A stretch of 61,814 nt of DNA from Parageobacillus caldoxylosilyticus NBRC 107762 (GCF_000632715.1 NZ_BAWO01000032.1:1-61814), one strand, 5' to 3'; positions 25,890-35,591 are shown, numbered from the stretch's first letter. The notes: a model not told the origin generated them from the letters alone. Translations and numbers: made by a program.

Positions 25890-26288
25890 TTATTGTCGCT
25901 CATCAAGAAACCGCGCGCGGATGTCGGGGGTGGGCATCAGGCAATGATCGCGCTTTCCGAACCATTCATACCGATGCTTAGCGACAAAACCATATACATA
26001 ATCGCGCAGCGGCTTCGGAACAAGCCAAAATATATAAAACAGCTTCCATGCGCCGGCAAGCCGCCGGCAAATGCGGAGAGCGGCGCTCGATTTTGTGTAA
26101 TAGCGGCCGTCTTCGAGCAGCACGAGGCTGTCCACCTCCGGAACGCCAAACTTCTGCCGCAGCGCCTCTCCTGTTTCACTTTGCAAAGAGGCAAAGCGAA
26201 ATACGGCATGCGGGTCGCGCGCGATAATAAATTGCACGCTGGCGCTGCAAAGCGAACAAACGCCGTCAAACAAGATAATTGTATTCAT
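25890..26288 (-). CDS. DCC-family thiol-disulfide oxidoreductase-like protein (DUF393)
   Basis: A 132-residue DUF393 protein with the family motif FDGVCSLCSASVQFI near the N-terminus (DxxCxxC), RFASLQSE and a C-terminal RDYVYGFVAKHRYEWFG block. The CxxC pair suggests redox function, as in the B. subtilis YuxK-like proteins. Start at 26288 after GGAGGAG. It follows the SRAP gene closely in the same direction. Confidence 0.87.
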   Translation of the reverse strand: MNTIILFDGVCSLCSASVQFIIARDPHAVFRFASLQSETGEALRQKFGVPEVDSLVLLEDGRYYTKSSAALRICRRLAGAWKLFYIFWLVPKPLRDYVYGFVAKHRYEWFGKRDHCLMPTPDIRARFLDERQ

Positions 26289-26301
26289 CTTTCTCCTCCG
26301 T

Positions 26302-26970
26302 TTACTCGCTATTGACTGGTTCAATGCATTCCATTACATCGTTTTTCGGCGAATTGACAATCGTTGACACTTCGTACATTTTCATCTCTTCGGCAGGATA
26401 CGGCTGCAACAGCGATTTCACATAATCGCTATCATCGAGCCGCGGATCCAGCCATGCCTCCTGCCGCTCTGGCGGCAAAATGACAGGCATCCGCTCATGA
26501 ATCGTACTTACCAATTCGTTTGCCGTTGTGGTGATAATCGTGCACGTATATAGCGGTTCGCCCTGTTTGTCCCATCTCTCCCACAGCCCGGCAAACGCAA
26601 ATGGTTCCCCGTTTCGCAGTGTAAAACGGTACGGAATTTTTTTCGCCCCTTCCTTTTTCCATTCATAAAAGCCGTCAGCCAAAATCAAACAGCGCCGCCG
26701 CTTGAGAGCATGGCGGAAGCTCGCTTTTTCATCGACCGTTTCCGCCCTGGCGTTGATCATCTTCCAGCCGATTTTCGGATCGTTCGCCCAAGATGGCACG
26801 AGCCCCCACTTCATCATCTTCCCAATCCGTATCCCATTCTCCTCCACAACGGTCAACACCTCTTGACTTGGGGCGATATTGAAGCGGGGAGGGAACGTTC
26901 CAGTATAGACAAAACGGAACAATGCTTGCAGCTGCACAATATCAACCGTTAACGAAAAGCGTCCACACAT
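26302..26970 (-). CDS. SRAP-domain DNA-protein crosslinking protein (YedK/HMCES-like)
   Basis: A 222-residue SOS-response-associated protein. The catalytic Cys2 directly follows the initiator Met (MCGRFSL); N in NIAPSQ, E in LILADGFYEWKKEG and H in HERMPVIL are the other conserved residues. The family shields abasic sites in single-stranded DNA by forming a thiazolidine crosslink through Cys2. AGGAGG precedes the ATG. No LexA box was checked in detail. Confidence 0.93.
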   Translation of the reverse strand: MCGRFSLTVDIVQLQALFRFVYTGTFPPRFNIAPSQEVLTVVEENGIRIGKMMKWGLVPSWANDPKIGWKMINARAETVDEKASFRHALKRRRCLILADGFYEWKKEGAKKIPYRFTLRNGEPFAFAGLWERWDKQGEPLYTCTIITTTANELVSTIHERMPVILPPERQEAWLDPRLDDSDYVKSLLQPYPAEEMKMYEVSTIVNSPKNDVMECIEPVNSE

Positions 26971-27419
26971 AGGATTTCCTCCTATCTATAATAAACGGAT
27001 AAAAAAGGAATTTGTTTCATATATGTAGAAGTATAATACAAAAAAAGGGGCTGTATGCGTAAAACCCGTTGCGCTTTGCCATTGATAAGTCATCCGAATA
27101 TTTGTACCCTTCTCTGGAGAATGGAAGGCTCTTGAAGGAGTAGCAAGTTTATTAAAAACATATGTTCTATTTACGAATATATGTTTTTATATTTTGTTAA
27201 AAAAGTCAAGATGTCATTAGAAAAATAAGGAATTATGATAAAGGGTGCCATTATGCTTATTAAAAATAAAAGACCGGATATATCTGGTTTGATGCTTATA
27301 GTTTTTATGTTGGGAATTGCTTGTTGCGTATAGTCCATCGTTTAATACAAACACATTGATTAAAGGATATCTATTATAAGTTTTCTTTTGAAGATGTAAA
27401 TTAAATTTGGAAAGTTTTC
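26971..27419. other. Intergenic stretch with little content
   Basis: AT-rich, no convincing gene. A 26-codon frame at about 27253-27333 starts MLIKNKRPDISGLMLIVFM and looks like the first helix of a lost membrane protein, but has no continuation. Confidence 0.5.
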
Positions 27420-27660
27420 GGAGAAACGTTTAAACACCCAGTCAAAGGCATGTCTCACGTCTTCAGGTTCTAAGATTTTCATGCACGCCTCGATGTCGAC
27501 GCGACTGACGCCGTCAAAATTGCGATCTTCTGGAGCAAGTTATGTTCCTTCAGCGGTTTATCAAGGTACATTACTTGTTCGATCGGTGCGTTAAACCTCG
27601 TCCGCAGCAAGGTTGTCTTCGGCACGGAAATCCTGAAAAAGATATCATTATGACTATAAG
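27420..27660 (-). pseudogene. Short hsdR relic (copy A)
   Basis: This stretch is clearly similar to 30298-30640: the segment CGGAGAAACGTTTAAAC, then near-identical sequence for about 60 bp, then a block shared with the region around 30600. About 220 bp present in the other copy are missing here. On the minus strand it corresponds to a C-terminal piece of type I restriction subunit HsdR. No open frame survives. Confidence 0.55.
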
Positions 27661-27701
27661 TAGCACGTCATTATCGTCGTAGCTGATAGAGCGGAATTCA
27701 T

Positions 27702-28400
27702 TTAAAATTCCAATCTTATTTCTTTTGCTTTACTAATGATTTTCTTGTTTGGGCCAACGACGTCACTCGTAGTCATTTTCACCCATTGTACATCTTCCCC
27801 GTTCGGCTCTTTTAGAATAAACCCTAGATTACCTTGTTTCTTGCCGTTTCCTTCAATTTCCCCATGTAAGTTTTCAAGATAAATATCTTTTTCCCAATCA
27901 AATTTCTCACCTGTGCTTGATTCCAATAAAGCTATCGGCGCGAAATTTACTTTCTGTGAAGATGTATTTTTCATCTCTACGAATACTTTGATAAAGTCGA
28001 ACTGTTCCTCATGTGTTAAGGCGTGAAAATAATCAATCAGGCTGTAATCGGGAACTAAATGGATCACTTTCACATCTTTGACTGTAAGTTCAATTGGCCC
28101 AACATGGTATGTCTTGTTTACGATTTTTATTTTCTTTAAAGTAGCTTCTCCCTTTTCATCTACATAATAATCACCTGGCTTTTGTAAATTCTGGTCATCT
28201 GTTACTTGCGGGTTTGAAACATATTCGTTTGTCTTTTTTGTCAGCTTATCTTGCTTTGCATCTTTGGCCGACTTATCCATTAGTTCGTTTTTTGTTTGCT
28301 GTTGAGTGCCTGAATTAGAAGCCTTGTTTCCGTTATCTATATGTTGGCCGCATCCGACAAGCAAAGTTATCAGACTTGTAAGCAAAAATAGTTTTTTCAT
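27702..28400 (-). CDS. Lipoprotein with DUF4352-like C-terminal domain
   Basis: A 232-residue lipoprotein: signal peptide with lipobox LVGC (Cys17), a Lys/Gln/Asp-rich linker (residues 20-75), then a beta-rich domain with VGPIELTVKDVKVIHL, FIKVFVEMKNTSSQKVNF and a C-terminal EIRLEF. This resembles the immunoglobulin-like DUF4352/telomeric-repeat-like fold found in Bacillus lipoproteins. GGAGG ribosome site. It lies 90 bp after phoA but beyond a terminator, so it is probably its own unit. Confidence 0.82.
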   Translation of the reverse strand: MKKLFLLTSLITLLVGCGQHIDNGNKASNSGTQQQTKNELMDKSAKDAKQDKLTKKTNEYVSNPQVTDDQNLQKPGDYYVDEKGEATLKKIKIVNKTYHVGPIELTVKDVKVIHLVPDYSLIDYFHALTHEEQFDFIKVFVEMKNTSSQKVNFAPIALLESSTGEKFDWEKDIYLENLHGEIEGNGKKQGNLGFILKEPNGEDVQWVKMTTSDVVGPNKKIISKAKEIRLEF

Positions 28401-28433
28401 CGTTTAAACCTCCATATGCAATATCAAAAAAGT

Positions 28434-28468
28434 TCCCGTTGCTTGAGCGAGCAACGGGATGTGTGTTC
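28434..28468 (-). terminator. Terminator of the alkaline phosphatase gene
   Basis: On the minus strand CCCGTTGCT and AGCAACGGG form a stem followed by AACTTTTTTG, between phoA and the downstream lipoprotein gene. Confidence 0.85.
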
Positions 28469-28490
28469 TTTTTCCGTGCTTTTTTGATCA

Positions 28491-29894
28491 CTACTTATCT
28501 TCAATGACAATTTTTTGTTTTCCTTTTCCTAAAATATCAAAGATGATTTTGGCATGATCCGTGTTCTCTATTTGTCCAGCGAAACGTTCACTTCCCGGAC
28601 CATATGCATAAACAGGAACGTCTTCCCCGGTATGGGCGCTTGTTGTCCAGCCAGTATGTGAACGCTTGTCAAAAATATGTTCGATCGCATCATCCACTCT
28701 TTTTACACCTTTATCCTTGTCCGCTTTCCCTCGTTCAGCGGCATCTTTTACAGATTGTATTTCTTCAGCCGTCAATTCCAAATCGATATACTTTTTCAAC
28801 GTCTCTTCAACATCGGCGCCATTGGCAATCTCTTCTGCCATAAAGTCAGGCGTGCGTTTTGCCGCTTTAATTGGCGCACCAAACCAATTATAAATGCCGT
28901 CTGCTCCAATGGAGTAACCACCAGTGGAGTGGTCAGCTGTAGCGACAACAAGCGTATGCTTGTCCTTTTTGGCAAACTCTATAGCCGCTTTGAATGCTTT
29001 TTCAAAATCCTCCATTTCACTCATCGCAGAAACAATATCATTGTCGTGTCCCGCCCAGTCAATCTGGCTTCCTTCCACCATCAAGAAGAACCCATCTTTA
29101 TCTTTGCTTAAACGCTCAATTGCCGATTTTGTCATTTCTTCAAGGGAAGGAATGTCTTCAGTTCGGTCGATCATTTTCGGAAGTCCTCTTGGGGCAAACA
29201 AACCAAGAACTTGTTCGTTTTGATCTTTTAATAATTCGTTGCGATTCGTCACATAGCTGTATCCGTCTTTTTTGAATTCTTCCACAAGGTTGCGATCCTT
29301 ACGGATAAATAGATCGGTTCCTCCCCCCAGCAAAACATCGACTTTATGCTCGCTATTGATTAATTCATCATAGTAGTCATTGGCAATAGCGTTCATATTT
29401 TGACGGTTTTCATCATGAGCACCGAATGATGCAGGAGTTGCGTGTGTAATTTCAGAAGTGGCGACAAGACCAGTTGCTTTACCTGCTGCTTTTGCAGCTT
29501 CGAGTACAGTTTTTACTTCTGAACCATCATTATCCACAGAAATGGCTGCATTATATGTTTTAATTCCAGCTGCCATCGCTGTCGCAGCGGAAGCAGAATC
29601 AGTGATATTTTCTTTAGGGTCTTCAGGATAAGTCATCTGTTGACCGACAAGATATTTGTCAAACTCAGTTCGCTCAACAAATTTTGTGTTTGGGTTGTCT
29701 TTTAAGTAACGATATGCGGAAGTATAAGATACACCCATTCCGTCACCAATCATAAAAATGATATTTTTTACTTTTCCATGGTCATGACCTTTCTTTTCTT
29801 TTGCATCTGTTTCTGTGATGCTTCCCATTCCTAATAAACTTCCTAAAGCTATGGTAGAAACAACTGCCAAGGGTAAGATTTTTTTTCTGAACAA
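28491..29894 (-). CDS. phoA: Secreted alkaline phosphatase
   Basis: A 467-residue enzyme with a signal peptide (residues 1-31), FMIGDGMGVSYTSAYR (first metal Asp), the catalytic serine in DSAASATAMAAG, HATPASFGAHDENR, GSQIDWAGHDND and the metal-binding ATADHSTGG and HTGEDV. It releases phosphate from organic esters outside the cell. TTG start at 29894 after AGGGAGGG. It has a four-repeat Pho box upstream, so PhoP-controlled induction under phosphate starvation is expected. Located between two hsdR relics. Confidence 0.94.
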   Translation of the reverse strand: MFRKKILPLAVVSTIALGSLLGMGSITETDAKEKKGHDHGKVKNIIFMIGDGMGVSYTSAYRYLKDNPNTKFVERTEFDKYLVGQQMTYPEDPKENITDSASAATAMAAGIKTYNAAISVDNDGSEVKTVLEAAKAAGKATGLVATSEITHATPASFGAHDENRQNMNAIANDYYDELINSEHKVDVLLGGGTDLFIRKDRNLVEEFKKDGYSYVTNRNELLKDQNEQVLGLFAPRGLPKMIDRTEDIPSLEEMTKSAIERLSKDKDGFFLMVEGSQIDWAGHDNDIVSAMSEMEDFEKAFKAAIEFAKKDKHTLVVATADHSTGGYSIGADGIYNWFGAPIKAAKRTPDFMAEEIANGADVEETLKKYIDLELTAEEIQSVKDAAERGKADKDKGVKRVDDAIEHIFDKRSHTGWTTSAHTGEDVPVYAYGPGSERFAGQIENTDHAKIIFDILGKGKQKIVIEDK

Positions 29895-29926
29895 TTTTAA
29901 CCCTCCCTCAAAAATTTTCCAGAACC

Positions 29927-29979
29927 ATTGTATTGGGAAAACGTTAAACCCAGTTTAATTGAGTTTAATAATTGTGTAA
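29927..29979 (-). promoter_or_regulatory. Pho box and -10 element upstream of phoA
   Basis: On the minus strand four TTAACA-like hexamers occur in a row: TTACAC (29979-29974), TTAAAC (29968-29963), TTAAAC (29958-29953) and TTAACG (29947-29942), spaced 10-11 bp apart. TACAAT at 29932-29927 is a good -10. This is the arrangement of PhoP-activated promoters in Bacillus. Confidence 0.8.
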
Positions 29980-30297
29980 AAAAGAATAATAGGAATAAAA
30001 GATTTCTTTTGCTTGAATGAACCCTTTCATAATAAAACATCGTAGACTCCTGTTTCCTTCTCTTATGTTTAAACATCATTCTATTATTTTCTATATTTTC
30101 AATAAAATTTTAACAAATTTCACCATTTATGATAAGTATAAAAATGTATTCATCACCATTTTTTATAAAAAAAGAAAACTTTCACGATACCGTCAAGAAG
30201 ATAGATAGAGTATCTCTGAAATGGATTTAGAATAGAGGGGGGATTCCTCCGCACAGTCTATTGTTTGGAAAGGGGGAATTCTCTTTTTTGTTGTTCA

Positions 30298-31500
30298 TGC
30301 TTTCGGAGAAACGTTTAAACGACCGGTCAAAGGTGTGTCTCACCTCTTCCGGTTTTAACACTTTTTCATACACGCCTTGATGTCGTCCTGATTGACGCTG
30401 TCAAAAAAGCGTATGGCAACACGATGTCGCGACTGCAGTCGCGGTATTTCAGACTGGATCGACGTCAGCTCTCCCTGGGTGTCCGCCGGGGTAAAAATGG
30501 CTAATGCCTGCTTAAGGAATGTGGGCACGCCGTCGTAGTCAACGATGAGGCCGTATATCTTCTTGGCATAGGTCCGGTTCGTTCTTGTGACTCCTAGAGC
30601 AAGTGATGTTCTTCAGCGGTTTACTGAGGTACATGACTACCTGATCGGCGCGTCACCCCCTGTCCGCAGCATGTCGCACACGATGGTGAACGCCAGCTTT
30701 TCCTCATGCAACGGCTTTTTGAAGCATTCGATGTAGTGTCTTTAGGTGGCATTTTTCAAGCAGTCGCTGTTGTTAGAGGAGATGATGGCGACCAGCTCCG
30801 GACCGTTGAGTTCATCGGGAATTTCTTTATACAGAACCGCGATCTCACGGTTGATCGCGACATTTGCGCTTTGAAGCCGCTTGGTGCGATATATTCCCCA
30901 TAATGTTCGGTGATGTCGAGGCAGATCCGGCGGATGCGCTGCGGCGCCCCCATAATGTCCTCCTCTGTCTCGTGTTTCTTCTTGATTCATTCCCTGTCCT
31001 CTTCGAATTCTTGAAAGACGCGGTTAAAAGCCTCGTTCAGCGACTCGCCCTCAAACCGTAATCCGGAAGGGGGCTTTCGGGACTGTCTCGCCATTGCCGA
31101 CGGCCTGTCGGATAGAGTATGGTCTATTGTGTTCCAAACGTTTGGACAGTGTTGCGGTCTTGTTTGTTAATGGTGTCTTGGGGAATGCCATATATACTGC
31201 GTTTGGCAACGACGGCCGCATGTTCATCACCAAGTCTCCCGTAATCGTTCGGTGCGACTCATCAATGAGGGCAAGGATGCCGTCCGCTTCATTTCAGAAC
31301 AGTTCATCCCTGTTGTCAACGTAGTCCTGAAACTTTTGGCTGGTTGTCATGATGGTCACGCTTGTCGCCGTCCGCAGCAATTCACGCAAATCCCGGATAC
31401 CTTGGCACGCCGTGGGGTCGAGAATCCTCATATTTGTTCGTCCAAGTCGGTGTGGTCCGTCATGATGACAATGGAAGGATTGCGCAGTTCCTTAGGGCTT
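30298..31500 (-). pseudogene. hsdR: Decayed type I restriction subunit gene hsdR (copy B)
   Basis: Segments on the minus strand spread over different frames match HsdR. Near 31240-31360: TSQKFQDYV and ALIDESHRTITGDLV, the helicase motif II region (DESH). Near 30390-30590: YAKKIYGLIVDYDGVPTFL, ALAIFTPADTQGEL, RHRVAIRFFDSV. Many stops and frame changes separate them. No hsdM or hsdS is in the window. It marks a lost restriction-modification locus. Confidence 0.7.
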
Positions 31501-31740
31501 CGCAGTTCCAAGCCCAAGCAGGTGGGAATAGGGAGGTAAAAAAAGGAAGGAATATTTTTATTTAAATTTTTTGTGCTTTTGTCTTTCATCATTTATTGAA
31601 TCACATCATACATTAAGGATGTGACGGATAGTTGCTAAAAATTTTTGTCCACAATAATTAATATTTTATAAAGAGATTAGTAGCATAAAATCATAGCTTT
31701 TGCTAATATTTATTTTAAAGAGAGAATAATAGAATAATAG

Positions 31741-31776
31741 ATAAAAAAAGAGCTACTCTGTTATCGAGTAGCTAAA
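31741..31776 (-). terminator. Terminator after small membrane protein gene
   Basis: On the minus strand GCTACTC and GAGTAGC form a stem followed by TCTTTTTTTATC. Confidence 0.8.
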
Positions 31777-31826
31777 AGTAAAAAGTTGAATTTCGCAGGT
31801 TTCAAAAGTTACAGAGAACAAAGGTA

Positions 31827-32033
31827 TTACAGTTTCACCAATGTGTACATTACAACAATTAGGCTGATAATAATGCACCCTTTCAGTACTCTTGTTTGTG
31901 GCAGAGAAAGAGCATTTTTAATGGGTGTATCGGGGTGCTGGACTAAGTGTTTAATCACATCATACAAGGCACTTCCAGCTATCCCCATTATTAGCCCAAA
32001 AAGTAATGTAACGAGTGTAGTATCATTCATCAT
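31827..32033 (-). CDS. Small membrane protein
   Basis: A 68-residue protein with two hydrophobic segments (residues 5-25 and 48-66) separated by a polar loop with HLVQHPDTPIKNALSL. Two ATGs in a row follow GGGGGGAG, so the start may be 32033 or 32030. It has its own terminator. No family recognised. Confidence 0.65.
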   Translation of the reverse strand: MMNDTTLVTLLFGLIMGIAGSALYDVIKHLVQHPDTPIKNALSLPQTRVLKGCIIISLIVVMYTLVKL

Positions 32034-32466
32034 TTCTCCCCCCCTTCATTATTATATTTATATGAATGATTTTCACGAAACATAAAAAAATTGTCTAAAA
32101 TATTGGTTATTTTTCCCTAAATTAGGTATATCTACCTATCTGCACCATGTCATGTTGACTATAAAAAACAATATATAGTATGGTTATTTGGTAAGAAATT
32201 ACTGTATATTGTATTTTTTTGATTTAACCAATTAAAAAGGTTAAGTAAATAAAAATGTTATTTTTGTAAGAAAAACATTAAAAAATAAAGAAAGTTTCTA
32301 TACCTAAAAGGATCAATGATTCTGATTTTTATTTATTAAGTAGAACATAGTTTTAAAATATATATAAACGTCGAAAATCGATGGCATTACATTTTATTTG
32401 TTGATCTTTACAGAAATTTCCGTTCATTGGTTTCATCAATCCTATTGAATATAAAAATGGTCTCGT
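32034..32466. other. AT-rich gap without a gene
   Basis: Very AT-rich sequence between the small membrane protein and the kinase relic. I see no supported gene, hairpin or repeat. Confidence 0.5.
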
Positions 32467-32880
32467 TTAGTTCCGTTCATTTTTTAAAGGAAAATATATG
32501 GAAAAACAAGATCCTTTCCCTTGCTCACTTTTAATATCGATTTTACCATTCATGGATTTTATAATATTAAACACAACCATCATACCTAATCCGGTTCCCT
32601 TTTCTTTTGTGGAGTAATAAGGCATTCCTAATCGATGAATTTGTTCTGGTGTCATACAATAGATAGCGGTAGGCAAGGATACCAAGATATAACCATATGT
32701 CTAACCTATACCCTCCATACAAACTTCCCAAAATCAAAGGAATTTGTCGCAAGTCAAAATTATTAAAACCTGTTGAGAAGGTAATGGGAAAACTCATGTA
32801 CAGTAGAATGGATGATAAGATACATAATGTGCCTACTATTTGGCTCGACTTTGTGCTAGATAAACGATAATGATGTATGT
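32467..32880 (-). pseudogene. Sensor kinase chimera, N-terminal membrane part joined to C-terminal ATPase end
   Basis: The upstream part encodes membrane segments with FSTGFNNFDLRQIPLILGSL and YGGYRLDIWLYLGIL, typical of the 5TMR-LYT sensor domain of sporulation kinase KinB. The downstream part, in another frame, encodes MPYYSTKEKGTGLGMMVVFN and a C-terminal GKIDIKSEQGKGSCFSIYFP, the G-boxes of the HATPase domain. The phosphoacceptor histidine region is gone, so an internal deletion and frameshift made this nonfunctional. Confidence 0.7.
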
Positions 32881-32888
32881 ATTATGTA

Positions 32889-33053
32889 TTACATCTCCTT
32901 GAAAATGATCCGATTCCATTCTTCATATTGTTGCTCGTCGTGATGGGAGGGCTGGATTCGCTCTTCTTTTTCACGAAGCTCCTTTAGCATGTTGCGGTGT
33001 TCTGGCATTAAAAAGGGTGCGTATTTGATGATTCCTCGATCGTGATGGTTCAT
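32889..33053 (-). pseudogene. Truncated YolD-like protein
   Basis: A 54-residue frame beginning MNHHDRGIIKYAPFLMPEH, the start of the YolD-like family that usually sits next to UvrX-type polymerases. Normal members are about 110 residues, so the C-terminal half is missing. It lies directly downstream of the polymerase relic, as in intact uvrX-yolD pairs. Confidence 0.6.
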
Positions 33054-33054
33054 G

Positions 33055-33525
33055 CCTGATGCCCTCCTATATAGCCGTTGCGGATGCGTGCGATGCTTTC
33101 AGGTGTATAGCTGACAGCGCGCAAAAGGGCGTTTGGACCGAATTTGTCGCGAATCGCATCCATTGCTTTGGCAAGGCGCATTCTTTGGTTCTGTCTTCGA
33201 AAAGGGACAGCTGCAAACTTTCCTCATCCATTAAATTTTCAAGGGACACATGAATGACGCGAACGCTTCTTCCGTCATAAAACTTATGAAAAATCCGCTT
33301 GCAAACGCGGTAGATATCCATCGTTAAGTTTGTGCGGTATCAAGGGTGACGGACTGATGGAATCCCCCTTCATTATGCGAATAGCGCACGCTGAACGAAA
33401 CGGTGCGCCCTACTTTCCCGATTTCACGAGTCCGTTTCGCCACTTCCTCACAAAGTTCCAGCGCAACCGTTAAAATTTCGTTTTCCCGCCAGTAATCGCG
33501 CAGTACATAAAGGGATTGACCAAGT
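33055..33525 (-). pseudogene. C-terminal remnant of a UvrX/ImuB-like Y-family DNA polymerase
   Basis: Minus-strand segments match the C-terminal third of the UV-damage repair protein UvrX: YWRENEILTVALELCEEVAK, GRTVSFSVRYSHNEGGFHQS, IYRVCKRIFHKFYDGRSVR, HVSLENLMDEESLQLSLFED, and in another frame LLRAVSYTPESIARIRNGYI. The catalytic palm is absent and there are at least two frameshifts. Part of a lost prophage or plasmid-type repair cassette. Confidence 0.65.
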
Positions 33526-33581
33526 CAAACAAGTATTGGTTAATATAGAGTTAAGATTATGAGAAGAAATGAGGGAGAACG

Positions 33582-34250
33582 TTGGCACGAGTTTTATACA
33601 TAGAAGATGAACAGGAAATCGGCCGTTGGGTGACCATGAACCTTACGGAACGTGGGCATCATGTAACTTGGCTCCGGTCCGGAGAAGAGGTCGAAGAGCA
33701 CCTTGCCCATTGCGACCTTGTCATTTTGGATGTGATGCTGCCGGGTCTGGACGGCTTTTCCATCGGCAAACGGATTAAAAAGGAGCATCCAGATCTGCCG
33801 ATTTTGATGCTTTCAGCGCGGACTGCCATCGAGGACAAAGTGGAAGGATTGAGTTTCGCCGATGATTATCTGACCAAGCCGTTCCACCCCGATGAGTTGG
33901 CCGCCCGCGTGGAGGTTTTGCTCCGGCGCTTCAACAAAAATGATGAAATCCTGAAACTGAAGCATTTGACCATCCATACAAAGGATATGCGCATCGTCAA
34001 TCATGAAACGGGGGAAGAAATCCTGTTGACAGGAAAACAATATCAAATTTTTCAATACTTCCTTCGTCATCTCAATCAAATTTTGACAAAGGAGCAGTTA
34101 TATGAGGGCGTTTGGGGTGAACCTTATATTGAAGGGGATAAAACATTGATGGTGCACATCCGTTATCTTCGCGAAAAACTGGAAAAAGATCCAAAAAATC
34201 CAGAAATCATTGAAACGATCCGGGGAATCGGTTATCGGGTGAGAAAATGA
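33582..34250 (+). CDS. OmpR-family response regulator
   Basis: A 222-residue regulator. Receiver domain residues 1-115 with acidic pocket EDE, phosphoacceptor Asp in LVILDVMLPG, and lysine in LTKPFHPDEL; winged-helix output domain ~125-222 ending DKTLMVHIRYLREKLEKDP and IRGIGYRVRK. TTG start with GAGGGAG upstream. Its last codons overlap the kinase gene by four bases. With the following kinase and ABC exporter it forms a sensing and resistance module. Confidence 0.93.
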   Translation: MARVLYIEDEQEIGRWVTMNLTERGHHVTWLRSGEEVEEHLAHCDLVILDVMLPGLDGFSIGKRIKKEHPDLPILMLSARTAIEDKVEGLSFADDYLTKPFHPDELAARVEVLLRRFNKNDEILKLKHLTIHTKDMRIVNHETGEEILLTGKQYQIFQYFLRHLNQILTKEQLYEGVWGEPYIEGDKTLMVHIRYLREKLEKDPKNPEIIETIRGIGYRVRK

Positions 34251-35587
34251 AAAGAGTAAAAAGATTGCGGTCGCTTACGGCAAAATATATGGCCATTATT
34301 TTAACCGCCCTGTTTTTCATCAACCTCCTTGTCATCGGAACTAGCCTTTTGGTCTTCAATGTCTATGACCATAAAGACCCGGAAACGTTGCAGATCGAAA
34401 AAGCCTGGCACGAGGATGCCCGTAGTCTCAAAAACCCCGGAAGCGAAGACATCAACCGGATGTTTGAAGAATGGCAAAACCGTTATCCGAAAGCGCGCTT
34501 GTTTTGGGTGGACAGCAAAGGCCGGCTCGCCGCCGGAAGGAACCTTGCTGCGGATATTCCGAAACATTGGAATGCCGCCTATACCGCCAACTTCATCAAG
34601 GCGCGTTATGACAACGACCCCTTTACGGTCATTGCCTTTCCAAAAAATGATGCATCCTATGGATTCGTCGTTTTTGAAATCGAGAGGAAGCTGCTTCAAC
34701 CCGCATTTACCGAAGTGAATACCGATTTTATGTATTTCATCGTTCCCGCGGGAATCGTGTTATTTGTGACCGTATCGTATTTGTTTTTCTTGGGGATCCG
34801 CAAACGTCTCCTTTATTTGCAACATGCCATGGAGATACGGGACGTGGACGGATTGCCGGTATCCATCACGGTGAGAAAACAGGATGAAATCGGCCAACTG
34901 GAGATGGCCTTCAATCAAATGGTGGATGAGCTCCGAGAAAGCCGGAAACGGGAAGAAGCGGAGGAACAGCTGCGGAAAGAACTGATCGCCAATCTGTCCC
35001 ATGATTTGCGTACGCCGCTTACCAAAATCCGGGCGCATGCCTATACGTTGGGGAAAGAGGCTTTGACTCCAGTGGCAAGACAAGCTGTGAACACGATCGA
35101 ACAGTCGGTTTCGAAAATGGACCGGTTGATCGAGAATTTGATATCGTATACGCTTTTAAACGCCAAAAAATTGAAATATGAACCGGCTCCGACGGATGTG
35201 GTCCGGCTTGCCCGTTCCTTCATCGCCGCCTGGTATCCAGTTTTTGAAAAAGAAGGTTTTTCTATAGATGTCCAGCTGGATGATTTGGAAAAAAAGCATT
35301 GGAACGTCGATCCGCTTTGGATGGAACGGATTTTTGACAATTTGTTTCAAAATGTCATCCGCCACGCCAAGGACGGAAAATATATCGGGCTGAAAACGAA
35401 AAAAACCGATTCTTATGACGCGTTGGTCGTGCTTGACCGTGGCAAAGGATTCCGGCACAAAAGCTCCGAAAAAGGGGCGGGAGTCGGGCTTGCCATCGTG
35501 GATTTGATGGTGAAGAAGATGGGGCTGGACTGGAAAATCGAATCATCGGAAACTGGGACAATCATAAAAATCATTCATTATCGATAA
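34247..35587 (+). CDS. Membrane sensor histidine kinase
   Basis: A 446-residue kinase. Two membrane helices (about 14-37 and 163-188) enclose an extracellular domain of about 125 residues; a HAMP-like linker follows, then the H-box LIANLSHDLRTPLTKIRAHA, N-box NLFQNVIRHAKDG, and G-boxes DRGKGF and GAGVGLAIVDLMV. The sizeable extracellular domain differs from the short-loop BceS type. The gene overlaps the regulator and ends in a strong terminator. Confidence 0.93.
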   Translation: MKRVKRLRSLTAKYMAIILTALFFINLLVIGTSLLVFNVYDHKDPETLQIEKAWHEDARSLKNPGSEDINRMFEEWQNRYPKARLFWVDSKGRLAAGRNLAADIPKHWNAAYTANFIKARYDNDPFTVIAFPKNDASYGFVVFEIERKLLQPAFTEVNTDFMYFIVPAGIVLFVTVSYLFFLGIRKRLLYLQHAMEIRDVDGLPVSITVRKQDEIGQLEMAFNQMVDELRESRKREEAEEQLRKELIANLSHDLRTPLTKIRAHAYTLGKEALTPVARQAVNTIEQSVSKMDRLIENLISYTLLNAKKLKYEPAPTDVVRLARSFIAAWYPVFEKEGFSIDVQLDDLEKKHWNVDPLWMERIFDNLFQNVIRHAKDGKYIGLKTKKTDSYDALVVLDRGKGFRHKSSEKGAGVGLAIVDLMVKKMGLDWKIESSETGTIIKIIHYR

Positions 35588-35591
35588 TGCT

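Noticed and set aside
30706-31565. Several short open frames on both strands in the hsdR relic
   Set aside because: They lack ribosome sites; only the minus-strand pieces match HsdR and those are broken.
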